DNA of 64,000 bases from Photobacterium sp. GJ3 (GTDB taxonomy: Bacteria > Pseudomonadota > Gammaproteobacteria > Enterobacterales > Vibrionaceae): NCBI RefSeq assembly GCF_018199995.1, contig NZ_CP073578.1, forward strand, positions 992,001 to 1,056,000, given 5' to 3'. The notes under the pieces were generated by a model, which was given only the letters and a program-made list of their open reading frames with translations, was not told the DNA's origin and did no database searches. The position numbers and the translations under genes were made by a program. Within the stretch, counting starts at the first letter, position 1. The number at the start of each line of letters is the position of its first letter. Below, piece by piece: positions 48,929 through 59,596 of this stretch.

Positions 48929-49549
48929 GTGATTGGCCGACTAAGAGGAATCATCCTAGAAAAACAACCGCCAGAAGTGGTCATTGAAGTGGCAGGTATT
49001 GGTTATGAAGTCCAGATGCCGATGAGCTGTTTCTATGAGTTACCGGAGCCGGGAAAGGAAGTCACCATTGCGACGCATTTTGTGGTGCGTGAAGATGCGC
49101 AACTGCTCTTTGGCTTTAACAAGAAAAGTGAGCGGGATCTGTTTCGTGAAGTCATCAAAGCCAATGGTGTTGGTCCGAAACTGGGACTCGCGATTTTGTC
49201 GGCAATGACGGCCAGCCAGTTCGTGCTGTGCGTTGAAAATGAAGATGTGACGACGCTGGTGAAGATTCCGGGCGTCGGCAAGAAAACCGCTGAACGTCTG
49301 CTGATTGAGATGAAAGACCGTCTGAAAGGCTGGGGTGAAGGCGATCTCTTTACACCGTCACTGGACACGGCCGCCAGCCAGGCGCAACCGATGGTTTCTG
49401 ACCAGAATCGTGCTGAAGACGAAGCCGTCAGCGCCCTGATTGCCTTGGGTTACAAGCCGCAGCAGGCGTCTAAAGTCGTGGCTCAGGTCGCACAGGACGG
49501 TATGGCGAGTGAAGGCATTATCCGTGAAGCGCTGCGTTCCATGGTGTGA
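48929..49549 (+). CDS. ruvA: RuvA, Holliday junction branch-migration DNA-binding subunit
   Basis: A 206-residue protein forming the tetrameric platform of the RuvAB motor. Domain I (about 1-65) begins [20 protein letters not shown]. Domain II has helix-hairpin-helix motifs ([14 protein letters not shown] and [15 protein letters not shown]). Domain III (about 155-206) binds RuvB ([17 protein letters not shown]). The start is GTG at 48929-48931, with GAGGCAAGG upstream. ruvB follows after 13 bp. Confidence 0.97.
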   Translation: MIGRLRGIILEKQPPEVVIEVAGIGYEVQMPMSCFYELPEPGKEVTIATHFVVREDAQLLFGFNKKSERDLFREVIKANGVGPKLGLAILSAMTASQFVLCVENEDVTTLVKIPGVGKKTAERLLIEMKDRLKGWGEGDLFTPSLDTAASQAQPMVSDQNRAEDEAVSALIALGYKPQQASKVVAQVAQDGMASEGIIREALRSMV

Positions 49550-49562
49550 TGAGTGAGGCATT

Positions 49563-50576
49563 ATGATAGAAGCTGATCGTCTGGTCTCGGGCAATTTTCC
49601 GATCAATAAAGAAGAAGAAGTCATCGATCGTGCCATTCGTCCGAAACTGCTCCAGGACTATCAGGGGCAGGATCATGTCCGTAGTCAGATGGAAATCTTC
49701 ATACAGGCGGCCAAGCTGCGGGAAGAAGCTCTGGATCACTTGCTGATTTTTGGTCCGCCGGGGTTAGGCAAGACGACCCTGGCCAATATTGTGGCCAATG
49801 AAATGGGGGTCAGTATTCGGACGACCTCCGGCCCTGTACTTGAAAAAGCAGGTGATCTGGCAGCATTGCTCACTAACCTCGAAGAAAACGATGTGCTGTT
49901 TATCGATGAAATCCACCGGCTCAGCCCTCAGGTTGAAGAAGTACTCTATCCGGCTATGGAAGATTACCAGCTGGATATCATGATTGGTGAAGGCCCGGCA
50001 GCGCGTTCGATCAAAATCGACTTACCGCCATTTACATTGATTGGTGCGACGACGCGAGCGGGCTCTCTGACGTCTCCGCTTCGGGATCGTTTCGGCATTA
50101 CTCAGCGGCTGGAGTACTACAAAGTTGAAGACTTGCAGGATATTGTCCAGCGCAGCGCCAATTGTCTTGGGCTGACCATGGCTTCTGAAGGCGCTTTGGA
50201 GATCGCGCGTCGTTCTCGCGGAACTCCCCGAATTTCGAACCGGCTGCTTCGACGGGTCCGTGACTTTGCTGAAGTGAAAGGTGATGGCCGGATCAGCGAG
50301 TCGATTGCCAGTCAGGCGCTGGATATGCTGGATGTCGATTGCAGTGGTTTTGATTACATGGACCGGAAACTGCTCATGGCCATCATTGATAAGTTTATGG
50401 GAGGACCGGTTGGCTTGGATAACCTGGCTGCTGCGATTGGTGAAGAGCGCGACACCATCGAAGATGTGCTGGAGCCATACCTGATTCAGCAAGGCTATCT
50501 GCAACGAACGCCAAGAGGACGCATTGCCACCCAGCGTGCTTATTTGCACTTCGGGTTAGATTTACCTGAAAGTTAA
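49563..50576 (+). CDS. ruvB: RuvB, Holliday junction helicase
   Basis: A 337-residue AAA+ motor that drives branch migration with RuvA. Walker A is [10 protein letters not shown] (63-72), Walker B is LFIDEIHRL, sensor 1 is [20 protein letters not shown] (with the arginine finger region), and sensor 2 lies in [18 protein letters not shown]. The C-terminal winged helix ends in [13 protein letters not shown]. The length equals E. coli RuvB (336). A terminator follows. Confidence 0.98.
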   Translation: MIEADRLVSGNFPINKEEEVIDRAIRPKLLQDYQGQDHVRSQMEIFIQAAKLREEALDHLLIFGPPGLGKTTLANIVANEMGVSIRTTSGPVLEKAGDLAALLTNLEENDVLFIDEIHRLSPQVEEVLYPAMEDYQLDIMIGEGPAARSIKIDLPPFTLIGATTRAGSLTSPLRDRFGITQRLEYYKVEDLQDIVQRSANCLGLTMASEGALEIARRSRGTPRISNRLLRRVRDFAEVKGDGRISESIASQALDMLDVDCSGFDYMDRKLLMAIIDKFMGGPVGLDNLAAAIGEERDTIEDVLEPYLIQQGYLQRTPRGRIATQRAYLHFGLDLPES

Positions 50577-50603
50577 GCCGATACGGCTGAAATTGATGTT
50601 AAC

Positions 50604-50630
50604 AACGGAGCCGTAAGGCTCCGTTTTTGT
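50604..50630 (+). terminator. Terminator of ruvAB
   Basis: AACGGAGCC (50604-50612) and GGCTCCGTT (50617-50625) pair around GTAA, followed by TTTTGTTTG. Confidence 0.92.
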
Positions 50631-51625
50631 TTGTTTTTTCATCGATTCATTTCTTTTAAACGGCTTGAGTCACTGCATTTTTTTAACACATGACCGAGCG
50701 AAAGTGCCGGAGCCGGGCCAAAATTGGTCAGGAGCCTGCGTTAAAAATGTTCAAAAGCAGTCGTCTCCGCATGCTGAACACTTTGGGTGTTGAAATTTTA
50801 AGAAACTCTGGCACAGACCGACAGTGCTTAAAATGTGAACAGGCTCACCCTGGAACACATTGAGATTGTTAATAATCTGTCTCAGATCAATGCTTGAGGG
50901 GGATGTATTTCTGCGGCGAGTCCGTTGCAGTGAAAGAAGAACGCTGAGGTGGTGAATTAACATTATCATTAGAAAATATAATCCGATTTCTCCGGTGCGA
51001 TTGTTGAGAATACACCGTAAGTGTCCCTGTTTTTCTTTGGAACTTCCCATAGTTATGCAATCGGGCTGGTCAAGTTTCACTGAGAAATTTTGCCCGTTTC
51101 AATCCCCGGATGCTGATATGCCCATTTGTGATTATTTTTTCATTTAAGGGGGTGGTTTTGTTTAAAAAATCACATTTATTTAAATTGTTAGCTACAGTTT
51201 TATGCATTTTGAAGAATTTTGATCTACCGCATGGTAATTGTGCGCAAACCTGATTTGAGGGTGATGCCGGAATGCAGCTTCATGCGCTTTTTGACAATTA
51301 TCTTTGAACCTGACAGGTGAAGTCAGTAGTATTAGTTTAAGCTGACTGAGTTGTTGTTTTACATTAAAAACAATAATTCGAAACATGCCTGCAACATCCC
51401 TTGAACATGTCTTTGAGGACCCGTTTCAAGTCAATTTGAAGGGAAGGGCAGTGAGGTCAGCTGGAGTTTTCAGCGAAGTCTAATGATGAGCGTCGCGCGG
51501 TGAATTCACGAATCCATGATGACTGCCATATCAGCAGGTGTTGGCGGTGAGTCTCAGTGATAACTCAGCGTGCTCAATCTATCATGTCGTACGTTACCAG
51601 CTGGCTGGTGACTTAAGGAGTTATC
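50631..51625. other. About 1 kb non-coding region upstream of cydA
   Basis: No credible gene in nearly 1 kb. A 109-codon minus-strand frame at 50751-51080 has low-complexity composition, no ribosome site and no recognisable family. The sequence holds many A/T tracts and isolated half-sites (for example TTTGAT near 51216), but I could not find a full FNR box or a convincing ArcA box, which would be expected for cydAB. It must contain the cyd promoter(s) and a long leader. A GGAG ribosome site precedes cydA. Confidence 0.6.
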
Positions 51626-53209
51626 ATGTTTGATATCGTCGAACTATCGCGGCTACAGTTCGCAATGACTGCGATGTACCACTTTTTGTTCGTCCCATTG
51701 ACTCTGGGGATGGCGTTTCTGCTTGCCATCATGGAGTCGGTGTATGTGATGACCGGAAAGCAAATCTACAAGGACATGACCAAGTTCTGGGGTAAGCTTT
51801 TTGCCATCAACTTTGCATTGGGTGTGGCAACCGGTTTGACAATGGAGTTTCAGTTCGGGACGAACTGGGCCTACTATTCTCACTACGTTGGTGACATCTT
51901 CGGTGCCCCGCTGGCGATTGAAGCCCTGATTGCCTTCTTCCTCGAATCGACTTTCGTCGGCTTGTTCTTCTTTGGCTGGGATCGTCTGACCAAGCGTCAG
52001 CACCTGCTGGTGACCTGGCTGGTGGCCCTGGGCTCAAACTTCTCGGCATTGTGGATTCTGGTTGCAAACGGCTGGATGCAAAACCCGGTTGGTGCTGAAT
52101 TTAACTTTGAAACCATGCGTATGGAAATGGTCAGCTTCGCTGAGGTTGTCCTGAACCCGGTTGCGCAGGTGAAATTTGTTCATACCGTCGCATCTGGTTA
52201 TGTCACCGGTGCCATGTTTGTGCTGGGTATCAGTTCCTACTACCTGCTGAAAGGTCGTGATATTCCTTTTGCGCGTCGTTCTTTTGCGATTGCTGCGTCT
52301 TTCGGTATGGCTTCGATTCTGTCTGTGATTGTGCTGGGTGATGAATCTGGTTATGAGCTGGGCGATGTTCAGAAAACCAAACTGGCCGCCATTGAAGCAG
52401 AGTGGTACACCGAAGAAGCTCCGGCAGCCTTTACCCTGTTTGGGATTCCGAATCAGGAAACCATGCATACCGACTACGCGATCAAAATCCCTTATGTGAT
52501 GGGCATTATCGCGACCCGTTCTATTGATACACAAGTGACTGGCCTGCGTGATCTGAAAGACGAACACGAAGTACGAATCCGAAACGGGATGGTCGCTTAC
52601 GGTCTGCTTGAAAAACTTCGCGCCGGTGAGAAAACGCCGGAAAATATCGCGGCTTTCGATGCAGTGAAGCAGGATTTGGGTTACGGCCTGCTGCTGAAAC
52701 CATATACCGACAAAGTGGTGGATGCGACAGAAGAAGACATCGCCAAAGCGGCAGATGATTCATTGCCAACCGTATGGCCGCTGTTCTGGAGCTTCCGCAT
52801 CATGGTTGCCTGTGGCTTCATTATGCTGGGCGTGTTCGCTGCTGCCTTCATCCAGACCTGTCGTCACAAGATCACAGAAAAGAAATGGGTGCTGCGTGCT
52901 GCACTGTATTCAATTCCATTGCCTTGGATTGCCGTGGAAGCGGGTTGGTTTGTTGCTGAATATGGCCGTCAGCCTTGGGCTGTGGGTGAAATTTTGCCAA
53001 CAACCATGGCCGCATCGAACTTGGCCGCATCGGATATTCTGATTTCAATGGCTTCGATTATTGCCCTGTATACGTGTTTCCTGATTGCTGAAGTGTATCT
53101 GATGTTGAAGTTTGCACGACTGGGTCCAAGCAGCCTCAAAACCGGTCGTTATCACTTCGAGCAGAACGTTGCCCCGCATGATCTGACCGAACAACCCGCG
53201 ATGAAATAA
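51626..53209 (+). CDS. cydA: CydA, cytochrome bd ubiquinol oxidase subunit I
   Basis: A 527-residue inner-membrane subunit carrying hemes b558, b595 and d, which oxidises ubiquinol and reduces O2 with high affinity. The start [19 protein letters not shown] has the conserved His ligand (His19 region) and [20 protein letters not shown] follows. The periplasmic Q-loop is long, with a variable part (about 250-370) between the [18 protein letters not shown] block and the [20 protein letters not shown] helix. It is the first gene of cydABX-ybgE; cydB is 25 bp downstream. Confidence 0.98.
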   Translation: MFDIVELSRLQFAMTAMYHFLFVPLTLGMAFLLAIMESVYVMTGKQIYKDMTKFWGKLFAINFALGVATGLTMEFQFGTNWAYYSHYVGDIFGAPLAIEALIAFFLESTFVGLFFFGWDRLTKRQHLLVTWLVALGSNFSALWILVANGWMQNPVGAEFNFETMRMEMVSFAEVVLNPVAQVKFVHTVASGYVTGAMFVLGISSYYLLKGRDIPFARRSFAIAASFGMASILSVIVLGDESGYELGDVQKTKLAAIEAEWYTEEAPAAFTLFGIPNQETMHTDYAIKIPYVMGIIATRSIDTQVTGLRDLKDEHEVRIRNGMVAYGLLEKLRAGEKTPENIAAFDAVKQDLGYGLLLKPYTDKVVDATEEDIAKAADDSLPTVWPLFWSFRIMVACGFIMLGVFAAAFIQTCRHKITEKKWVLRAALYSIPLPWIAVEAGWFVAEYGRQPWAVGEILPTTMAASNLAASDILISMASIIALYTCFLIAEVYLMLKFARLGPSSLKTGRYHFEQNVAPHDLTEQPAMK

Positions 53210-53234
53210 TTCGAGACGGACAGGAGATTGATAA

Positions 53235-54371
53235 ATGTTTGATTATGAAGTGTTACGTCTCATCTGGTGGCTGCTGATTGGTGTACTTTGCATCGGTTTT
53301 GCAGTGACGGATGGTTTTGATATGGGCGTGGGTGTTCTGACGAACGTGATCGGTAAAACCGACACCGAGCGCCGGATTATGATTAACTCGATCGCACCGC
53401 ACTGGGACGGTAATCAGGTGTGGCTGATTACCGCAGGCGGTGCACTGTTTGCTGCCTGGCCACTGGTGTATGCAACGGCCTTTTCCGGATTCTATCTGGC
53501 CATGGTGATCACCTTAGCTGCGCTTTGGCTGCGCCCGTTGGGATTCGATTACCGCTCGAAGATTGAAGATCCAAAATGGCGCAATATGTGGGATCGCGCC
53601 ATTTTCATCGGCAGCCTGGTGCCACCGGTTATTTTTGGTGTTGCGTTTGGTAACTTGCTGCAAGGTGTGCCGTTTGTGCTGAGTGACTTGCTGATCCCAA
53701 CCTACAAAGGTTCGTTCTTCGGTTTGCTGAACCCATTCGCGCTGCTGTGCGGTGTTGTCAGCCTGGCGATGATTGTGACTCAGGGTGCGGTTTATCTGCA
53801 GATGAAAACCACGGATGAATTACATACCCGAGCACGCTTTGTGGCCTGCATCACCGCCCTGATCACCCTGGTTGCTTTTGCTCTGGCAGGCTTTTTTGCG
53901 AAGAACCTGGAAGGTTATGCGATGGTGTCTGAGATTGTGAAAGATGCTGCTTCGAATCCGCTGAATAAAGAAGTGACCCGCCAGACCGGTGCACTGATGG
54001 CGAATTTCAATGCCCAGCCGATCTTGTGGCTGGCGCCTGTGGTGGGTCTTGTGATGCCGTTGCTGACGGTTCTGGCGAGCCGGTTTGAGCGTGCAGGCTT
54101 TGCCTTCCTGTTCTCCAGCCTGACCATGGCGGGCATTATTCTGACCTTTGGTTTTGCGATGTTCCCGTTCATTATGCCATCGAGCGAGATCCCTTCGCAC
54201 AGCCTGACGTTGTGGGATGCCACATCCAGTGAGCTGACGCTGAAAATCATGACCGTGGTTGCTTTCGTGATGGTGCCAATCATCCTGGCGTACACCAGCT
54301 GGTGTTATTACAAAATGTTCGGTCGTCTCGATAAGCAGTTTATCGAAGACAATAAGAATTCACTGTACTAA
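53235..54371 (+). CDS. cydB: CydB, cytochrome bd ubiquinol oxidase subunit II
   Basis: A 378-residue membrane subunit (E. coli CydB is 379) that stabilises the CydA hemes and contributes a proton path. Conserved segments are GFAVTDGFDMGVGVLTNVIG, HWDGNQVWLITAGGALFAAW and the C-terminal HSLTLWDATSSELTL region. Eight to nine TM helices are evident. An AGGAGA ribosome site for cydX begins at its stop codon. Confidence 0.98.
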   Translation: MFDYEVLRLIWWLLIGVLCIGFAVTDGFDMGVGVLTNVIGKTDTERRIMINSIAPHWDGNQVWLITAGGALFAAWPLVYATAFSGFYLAMVITLAALWLRPLGFDYRSKIEDPKWRNMWDRAIFIGSLVPPVIFGVAFGNLLQGVPFVLSDLLIPTYKGSFFGLLNPFALLCGVVSLAMIVTQGAVYLQMKTTDELHTRARFVACITALITLVAFALAGFFAKNLEGYAMVSEIVKDAASNPLNKEVTRQTGALMANFNAQPILWLAPVVGLVMPLLTVLASRFERAGFAFLFSSLTMAGIILTFGFAMFPFIMPSSEIPSHSLTLWDATSSELTLKIMTVVAFVMVPIILAYTSWCYYKMFGRLDKQFIEDNKNSLY

Positions 54372-54382
54372 GGAGACTTGTC

Positions 54383-54502
54383 ATGTGGTATTTCGCCTGG
54401 ATTCTGGGAGTACTGTTGGCCTGTTCATTCGGCATCATCAATGCGCTTTGGTTAGAAACGACCGAGAACATGGATGCAAAAGATGGCGCAGACAGTGAGT
54501 AA
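54383..54502 (+). CDS. cydX: CydX (YbgT), small subunit of cytochrome bd
   Basis: A 39-residue single-span membrane peptide, starting MWYFAWILGVLLACSFGIIN, with a Glu (ALWLE) at the membrane edge and an acidic C-terminus. It binds and stabilises the CydAB complex. It lies 11 bp after cydB with AGGAGAC upstream of its ATG. Its 3' end overlaps the start of ybgE in another frame. Confidence 0.96.
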   Translation: MWYFAWILGVLLACSFGIINALWLETTENMDAKDGADSE

Positions 54503-54800
54503 CGGACTCGACCTTTGGGTGAAGAAAAGCCATGCGTGGCTGGCCTGGAACCCATTGAGAGTGCTGGCTTTGATCATGGGGCTGGTTACCGGCGGACTGG
54601 TGATGTGGGATCCGGCCCTGTTTGCGCAGGCAATCGGTGGTTTTGGCCCTGTCGTGTCCCCGGCATTAATCTGGTCTTGTTGTGCTGCTATGATTTTCGG
54701 TGTGGGTTTCGTGCCGCACCGTTGGTATTGGCAACTCCTGTTCACGCCGTATCTGGCTTTGCCGATACTGGCCGTGATCCTGTGGCTTCGCTTGAGCTAA
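54474..54800 (+). CDS. ybgE: YbgE, cyd operon membrane protein
   Basis: A 108-residue protein with about three TM helices, typical of YbgE (E. coli 97 residues), of unknown function but always in the cyd operon. Landmarks are WNPLRVLALIMGLVTGGLVMWDP and GVGFVPHRWYWQLLFTP. The ATG at 54474 overlaps cydX by 29 bp; a second in-frame ATG at 54483 is also possible. A terminator follows. Confidence 0.88.
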   Translation: MQKMAQTVSNGLDLWVKKSHAWLAWNPLRVLALIMGLVTGGLVMWDPALFAQAIGGFGPVVSPALIWSCCAAMIFGVGFVPHRWYWQLLFTPYLALPILAVILWLRLS

Positions 54801-54822
54801 AGCGAAGTTTCCTCTCTGATAA

Positions 54823-54855
54823 ACAGCCCGCTTTGATAGCGGGCTGTCTTTTTTG
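54823..54855 (+). terminator. Terminator of the cyd operon
   Basis: ACAGCCCGCT (54823-54832) and AGCGGGCTGT (54838-54847) form a 10 bp stem with a 5 nt loop and a T run (CTTTTTT). Confidence 0.92.
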
Positions 54856-54928
54856 TTGCAATCAAAGATTCAAAATTCCAGCAGGGTCAAATTCTGAAAG
54901 GAAATTAAGCACACACAGGGCTGAGGGT

Positions 54929-54957
54929 TTCATTCTGTAATTTAACTCCGGTATAGT
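54929..54957 (+). promoter_or_regulatory. Candidate promoter of the ybgC-tol operon
   Basis: TTCATT (54929-54934) and TATAGT (54952-54957) are spaced 17 bp apart. The -10 is good, the -35 weak. Start would be near 54964, before the tandem repeat. Confidence 0.35.
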
Positions 54958-55001
54958 GATTGCTGGATTTTTTCTAGGACGTCATATTTTTGGCGTCTTA
55001 T

Positions 55002-55040
55002 GCATCATCATTAACGCATCATCATTAACGCATCATCATT
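55002..55040 (+). repeat. 14 bp tandem repeat in the ybgC leader
   Basis: The unit GCATCATCATTAAC occurs at 55002-55015 and 55016-55029, with a third partial copy (GCATCATCATT) at 55030-55040. It lies 12 bp before the ybgC start, within the expected 5' leader. Confidence 0.95.
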
Positions 55041-55052
55041 CGTGGTATTCAG

Positions 55053-55457
55053 ATGACTGAAGAAAACGCCTTTGAGTGGCCAGTGACGATTTATATCGAA
55101 GATACAGACACTGGCGGTATTGTTTATCATGCCAACTACCTAAAGTTCTTCGAGCGGGGCAGAACGGAACTTTTCAGAAGCTTCGGAGTCAGCTTACAGG
55201 ACATGTTGGCACAAGGATTTAGTTTCGTTGTCCGTCATATGGACATCGACTTTCTTAAAGGTGCAAAGTTAGACGATCACCTGAAGGTACGTACCTGGAC
55301 AGCCAATGTACGTCGTGCCTCTATCGAATTTTGTCAGATTTTAGTAAACAATGAGGGGCAGTGCTTGTGTAAAGCCACTGTTCAGGTAGCCTGTGTCAAC
55401 CCTCAAACAATGAAACCCATTGTGATCCCAAAGAATATATTGTCGGAGATAGCCTAA
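55053..55457 (+). CDS. ybgC: YbgC, acyl-CoA thioesterase of the Tol-Pal operon
   Basis: A 134-residue hot-dog-fold 4-hydroxybenzoyl-CoA-thioesterase-type enzyme that hydrolyses short acyl-CoA or acyl-ACP. The block IYIEDTDTGGIVYHANYLKFFERGR (split: IYIEDTDTGGIVYHANY then LKFFERGR) carries the catalytic Asp-His. The start ATG at 55053 leads MTEENAFEWPVTIY. It is the first gene of the tol operon, and tolQ starts at the base after its stop. Confidence 0.95.
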   Translation: MTEENAFEWPVTIYIEDTDTGGIVYHANYLKFFERGRTELFRSFGVSLQDMLAQGFSFVVRHMDIDFLKGAKLDDHLKVRTWTANVRRASIEFCQILVNNEGQCLCKATVQVACVNPQTMKPIVIPKNILSEIA

Positions 55458-56144
55458 GTGAGTGCAGAACTTTCTATTCTGGATTTGTTTTTGCAGGCAA
55501 GCCTGCTGGTCAAGATTGTGATGCTCATCCTGTTGGGTATGTCAGTGATCTCCTGGGCGCTGATTGTGAAGCGTTCTCAGATCCTGTCTCAGGCAGCAGC
55601 AAAAGCTGAACGTTTTGAGGACCGATTCTGGTCGGGTATTGATCTGTCCCATTTATTTCAGGAAGTGCAGAGCCGAAAAGACAGCCTGACCGGTACGGAA
55701 CAGATTTTTTACGCAGGCTTTAAAGAGTTTGCCCGTTTACACCGAAACAACGGCAAAGCACCTGAATCTGTGATGGAAGGTGCAGGTCGTGCGATGCGTG
55801 TATCACTGTCCCGTGAAGTGGAAGATATGGAAACACACTTGCCGTTTCTGGCAACTGTGGGTTCTATCAGCCCGTACATCGGTCTGTTTGGTACTGTGTG
55901 GGGGATTATGCATGCCTTCATCGCACTGGGTGCCGTAAAACAGGCCACACTGGCCATGGTTGCACCGGGGATTGCAGAAGCGCTGGTTGCGACAGCAATG
56001 GGCCTGTTTGCTGCGATTCCTGCAGTGATGTTTTACAACCGTTTGACGAACAAGGTTTCTAAGCTGGAGCATAACTACGCCACCTTCATGGAAGAGTTTT
56101 CCAGCATCCTGCACCGTCAGGCGTTTGCTGCAAACCAGGAGTAA
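55458..56144 (+). CDS. tolQ: TolQ, energising inner-membrane subunit of Tol-Pal
   Basis: A 228-residue protein of the ExbB/MotA type with three TM helices (about 15-37, 130-155, 165-190) that forms the proton channel with TolR. The conserved P-loop-like segment [20 protein letters not shown] and [20 protein letters not shown] are present. The start is GTG (55458), directly after the ybgC stop. TolQ-TolR energise TolA during outer-membrane constriction. Confidence 0.97.
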   Translation: MSAELSILDLFLQASLLVKIVMLILLGMSVISWALIVKRSQILSQAAAKAERFEDRFWSGIDLSHLFQEVQSRKDSLTGTEQIFYAGFKEFARLHRNNGKAPESVMEGAGRAMRVSLSREVEDMETHLPFLATVGSISPYIGLFGTVWGIMHAFIALGAVKQATLAMVAPGIAEALVATAMGLFAAIPAVMFYNRLTNKVSKLEHNYATFMEEFSSILHRQAFAANQE

Positions 56145-56149
56145 ACACC

Positions 56150-56599
56150 ATGGCGGTTTATCAACCGAAAAAGCGCAAGATGACAGCAGAAATCAATGTT
56201 GTGCCTTACATTGATGTCATGCTGGTATTGCTGATTATTTTTATGGTGACCGCGCCATTTATCACGCAGGGGGTTGATGTTGAGCTCCCGGCGACACAAT
56301 CTGCGAAAACTGCGGCCGAGTTAGCCGGTGAGAATGACAGTGGGGCACCCATTATTGTTGAAGTCGACAAAGACGGCCAACTGGGGCTGAGTGTCGACAA
56401 TGCAGATATGGTGCGTGGCCTGGCGCTGAATGAGTTGCTGACCCGGGTCAAAGCAGAACTGCAATTGAATCCGAAAACACCAGTCATGGTGGGTGGCGAT
56501 GCAAGAGTGCCTTATTCAGCCATCATCGAAACACTGGATGCACTGAATCAGGCGGGTGTCGGCTCTGTGGGACTGATGACTGAACCACTTGAGCAGTAG
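56150..56599 (+). CDS. tolR: TolR, energising inner-membrane subunit of Tol-Pal
   Basis: A 149-residue ExbD-like protein with one N-terminal TM helix (about 19-38) that contains the proton-relay Asp in VVPYIDVMLVLLIIFMV, and a periplasmic domain that ends RVPYSAIIETLDALNQAGV. The start MAVYQPKKRKMTAEINV matches the family. Spacing to tolQ is 5 bp and to tolA 8 bp. Confidence 0.97.
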   Translation: MAVYQPKKRKMTAEINVVPYIDVMLVLLIIFMVTAPFITQGVDVELPATQSAKTAAELAGENDSGAPIIVEVDKDGQLGLSVDNADMVRGLALNELLTRVKAELQLNPKTPVMVGGDARVPYSAIIETLDALNQAGVGSVGLMTEPLEQ

Positions 56600-56607
56600 G
56601 AAAATCA

Positions 56608-57654
56608 ATGAAAAAAAACAACTATACAGTTGCCATCGTTATTTCGTTATTTTTCCATGCTGTTCTGTTCGTTGCGCTGATCTGGGGCACCGATTTTACG
56701 ATGTCCAAGCCGAAACCACACGGTTCGACGATTCAGGCTGTAGTGGTTGATCCAGCACTGGTGAATCAGCAGGCTCGCCAGATTCGTGAGCAGCGGGATG
56801 CGGCAAAACGTGCCGAGCAAGATCGTCTGGAACGTTTGGAACGTCAGGCTGCTGCGCTGGAAAAGCAGCGTCAGGCTGAAGAAGAACGTTTACGCAAGCT
56901 GAGATCCGATAAACTCGAGGCTGAAAAAGCAGCCCGTGAAGCCGATGCGGAGCGGGAGCGAATCGCTCGTGAGAAAGCAAAAGCTGCGGAAGAAAAGCGA
57001 AAAGCGGATGAAGATGCGCGATTGGCACGCGAAGCTGCGAACAAAGCTGAAGCAGAACGTCAGGCGAAGCTGAAAGCGAAACAGGAAGCGGAAGAAGCCG
57101 CTCGTCAGGCTGAACTGGCCCGCCAGAAGAAAGTCGAAGAGCAAAAACGTGCTGAAGAAGCTGCCCGTAAAGCGGAAGCGGATCGCCAGGCAAAAATAGC
57201 CGCGAAGAAGAAAGCGGAAGAAGAAGCCCGTAAAGCAGAGGCTGCCCGTAAAGAAGCTGAGCGGAAGGCGAAAGAAGCGCAGGAACTGCAACGTCAGCAG
57301 GAAGCTGCGTTGAATGACATGTTCGCCGGACTGGAAGCTGAAAGTGAATTGCGTGGGAGTGCCAAAGGGCAGTTTGTCACAGATGAGGCAACGCGTTATG
57401 GCGAAATTTATAAGCAAATGATCCAACAGAATCTTCTGTTTGACCAAAATTTTTCCGGCAAAGAATGCAATCTGCAAATGCGGCTGTCTGCGAATGGCTT
57501 GCTGTTAGATGTATCCGATGTCGGTGGAGATACCAGCCTTTGCCGTGCGGCAAAGGCTGCTGTTGTCAAAGTCAGTCAGTTTCCCATGCCTGAAGATCCG
57601 GCTGTGGTGGAGAAGCTGCGATCAATTCGCTTAACCGTGAAGCCAGTAAGTTAA
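56608..57654 (+). CDS. tolA: TolA, trans-periplasmic force transducer
   Basis: A 348-residue protein with an N-terminal TM helix (about 7-27, [19 protein letters not shown], with the conserved SxxxH signature) that contacts TolQR. A long Ala/Lys/Glu/Arg-rich coiled coil (about 50-235) spans the periplasm, and a C-terminal globular domain (about 250-348, with [20 protein letters not shown]) binds TolB, Pal and colicin or phage proteins. The coil has the frequent [18 protein letters not shown] repeats, so this region is length-variable. Confidence 0.96.
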   Translation: MKKNNYTVAIVISLFFHAVLFVALIWGTDFTMSKPKPHGSTIQAVVVDPALVNQQARQIREQRDAAKRAEQDRLERLERQAAALEKQRQAEEERLRKLRSDKLEAEKAAREADAERERIAREKAKAAEEKRKADEDARLAREAANKAEAERQAKLKAKQEAEEAARQAELARQKKVEEQKRAEEAARKAEADRQAKIAAKKKAEEEARKAEAARKEAERKAKEAQELQRQQEAALNDMFAGLEAESELRGSAKGQFVTDEATRYGEIYKQMIQQNLLFDQNFSGKECNLQMRLSANGLLLDVSDVGGDTSLCRAAKAAVVKVSQFPMPEDPAVVEKLRSIRLTVKPVS

Positions 57655-57667
57655 GAGGGAAGGTGAA

Positions 57668-59014
57668 ATGAAACGTTGGATTTTGGGCTTGTGTGCAGCC
57701 CTGCTCACCATGAGCCAGCTGGCACACGCGGAACTTGAACTCGTGATTACTGAAGGTGTCGATTCGGCGCGTCCGATCGGGATCATTCCTTTTCAGTGGC
57801 AGGGCGAAGGCGCTGCTCCTGTCGATATGGCGGCTGTGATTGCTTCCGATTTACGCCGCAGTGGTAAATTCAGCCCGGTTGCGCCAAACGAAATGCCGCA
57901 AACCCCGACCCATGATGCAGATATCAATTATTCTGCCTGGACGGCCATGGGCGTTGATGCACTGGTGACAGGGACCATCGAGAAAAATGCCGATGGAAAT
58001 TATGTCGTTAATTACAAACTGATTGATGTTGTTCGTGGTCAACTGACAAATGGTGAAAGCCGCGGACTGGAAAACGGTCAACTGGTTCAGACCAGTGACC
58101 ATATTTTGCTGCATAACCGTGCAACCATCCGACTGAACCGGATGCGTCAGTTTGCGCACCGGATTTCTGATGTGGTCTACGAGAAGTTGACCGGCGAAAA
58201 AGGGGCGTTTTTGACCCGGATCGCCTACGTCGTGATTGACGACAAATCAGGCTATCCATATCAGCTTCGTATTGCTGATTATGACGGTTATAACGAGCAG
58301 TTAGTGCTGAAATCCAAGCAGCCGCTGATGTCTCCGTCCTGGTCTCCGGATGGCAATAAACTGGCCTATGTCAGCTTTGAAAATCAGCAATCTCAGATTT
58401 TTGTTATGGACATTACAAATGGCACCCGAGAAATGGTCGCCTCTTTCCCAAGACACAACGGATCGCCGCGTTTCTCTCCGGATGGACGCAAACTGGCGAT
58501 GGTTTTGTCAAAAAGTGGCAGTCTGCAGGTCTACACATTAGATCTTCAGACCAAACAGATGAAACAGGTGACAGACGGGCGTGCGAACAACACTGAAGCG
58601 TTTTGGGATCCAAGCGGTCAATCGATGATCTTCACGTCAGACAGAGGTGGTAAACCCCAGATATATCGAGTAAATTTATCTGACGGTTCGACCGAGCGTC
58701 TGACATGGCAAGGATCGCAAAACCTCGGTGGTCAACTGACTCCGGATGGTCGTTATTTGGTGATGGTGCACAGATCGGATTCTGGTTATAACATCGCCAA
58801 GCAGGATTTGAAAACAGGTGCATTGCAGATTCTGACGAAGACATTTCTGGATGAATCTCCAAGCATTGCACCGAACGGTGGCATGGTCATTTACAGTTCG
58901 GTGAATAACAAATCTAACGAACTGTCCCTGGTGTCGATAGACGGGCGATTCAAAGCGCGTTTACCTGCCACCAGTGGTCGAGTTAGGGCACCATCTTGGG
59001 GACCGTTTTTATAA
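57668..59014 (+). CDS. tolB: TolB, periplasmic beta-propeller of Tol-Pal
   Basis: A 448-residue exported protein (signal peptide about 1-21, ending AHA). The N-terminal domain (about 22-165) leads to a six-bladed beta-propeller, shown by the repeats [52 protein letters not shown] and the later [14 protein letters not shown]. TolB shuttles between Pal and TolA. It follows tolA by 13 bp and precedes pal by 36 bp. Confidence 0.97.
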   Translation: MKRWILGLCAALLTMSQLAHAELELVITEGVDSARPIGIIPFQWQGEGAAPVDMAAVIASDLRRSGKFSPVAPNEMPQTPTHDADINYSAWTAMGVDALVTGTIEKNADGNYVVNYKLIDVVRGQLTNGESRGLENGQLVQTSDHILLHNRATIRLNRMRQFAHRISDVVYEKLTGEKGAFLTRIAYVVIDDKSGYPYQLRIADYDGYNEQLVLKSKQPLMSPSWSPDGNKLAYVSFENQQSQIFVMDITNGTREMVASFPRHNGSPRFSPDGRKLAMVLSKSGSLQVYTLDLQTKQMKQVTDGRANNTEAFWDPSGQSMIFTSDRGGKPQIYRVNLSDGSTERLTWQGSQNLGGQLTPDGRYLVMVHRSDSGYNIAKQDLKTGALQILTKTFLDESPSIAPNGGMVIYSSVNNKSNELSLVSIDGRFKARLPATSGRVRAPSWGPFL

Positions 59015-59050
59015 GGTTCACCGCAATAAAGCGATATATAAGGAAAAATA

Positions 59051-59581
59051 ATGCAACTGAATAAAGTTTTAAAGGGTTTGGCAATTGCGCTGCCAATGTT
59101 TACTCTGGCTGCTTGTAGCTCAACTGAGAGCACAGATAGTTCTGCGGCTCAAACGAATGCTGGTACAACTGGCTCAGAAACTACAGTTGTAACAACACCT
59201 GTAGATTCAGGTTCAGCGGCAATGTCAGAGCAAGAAGTTCGTAACCAGCAGCTGCGTCAGGAGCAGACGATCTACTTCCAGTTTGACAATGCTGAGATTC
59301 AGGAAAGCTACCAGGAAATGTTGGAAGCACACGCGGAATACCTGCGTAACAACAGCAACGTGAAAATCGTTGTTGAAGGCCACGCAGATGAGCGCGGTAC
59401 GCCTGAATACAACATCGCGCTGGGCGAGCGTCGTGCGAATGCAGTGGCAAAATATCTGCAAGCGCTGGGCGTATCCTCAAGCCAGATTTCTATCGTAAGC
59501 TACGGTGAAGAGAAGCCGCTTGTACTGGGCCACACTGACGCCGATTACGCGAAGAACCGTCGTTCGGTTCTGGTTTACTAA
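59051..59581 (+). CDS. pal: Pal, peptidoglycan-associated outer-membrane lipoprotein
   Basis: A 176-residue lipoprotein with lipobox LAAC (Cys22). A Ser/Thr-rich linker (about 23-65) precedes the OmpA-type peptidoglycan-binding domain (about 75-176), with [32 protein letters not shown] and the NRRSVLVY end. It anchors the outer membrane to the cell wall and is recycled by TolB. Confidence 0.98.
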   Translation: MQLNKVLKGLAIALPMFTLAACSSTESTDSSAAQTNAGTTGSETTVVTTPVDSGSAAMSEQEVRNQQLRQEQTIYFQFDNAEIQESYQEMLEAHAEYLRNNSNVKIVVEGHADERGTPEYNIALGERRANAVAKYLQALGVSSSQISIVSYGEEKPLVLGHTDADYAKNRRSVLVY

Positions 59582-59596
59582 GTTAAGGTAATTTAG

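Noticed and set aside
50751..51080. A 109-codon minus-strand frame upstream of cydA
   Set aside because: No ribosome site, low-complexity composition and no recognisable family; it lies in a probable regulatory gap.
56750..57310. Low-complexity repeat or recombination signal in tolA
   Set aside because: The Ala/Lys/Glu repeat pattern is the normal trans-periplasmic coiled coil of TolA.
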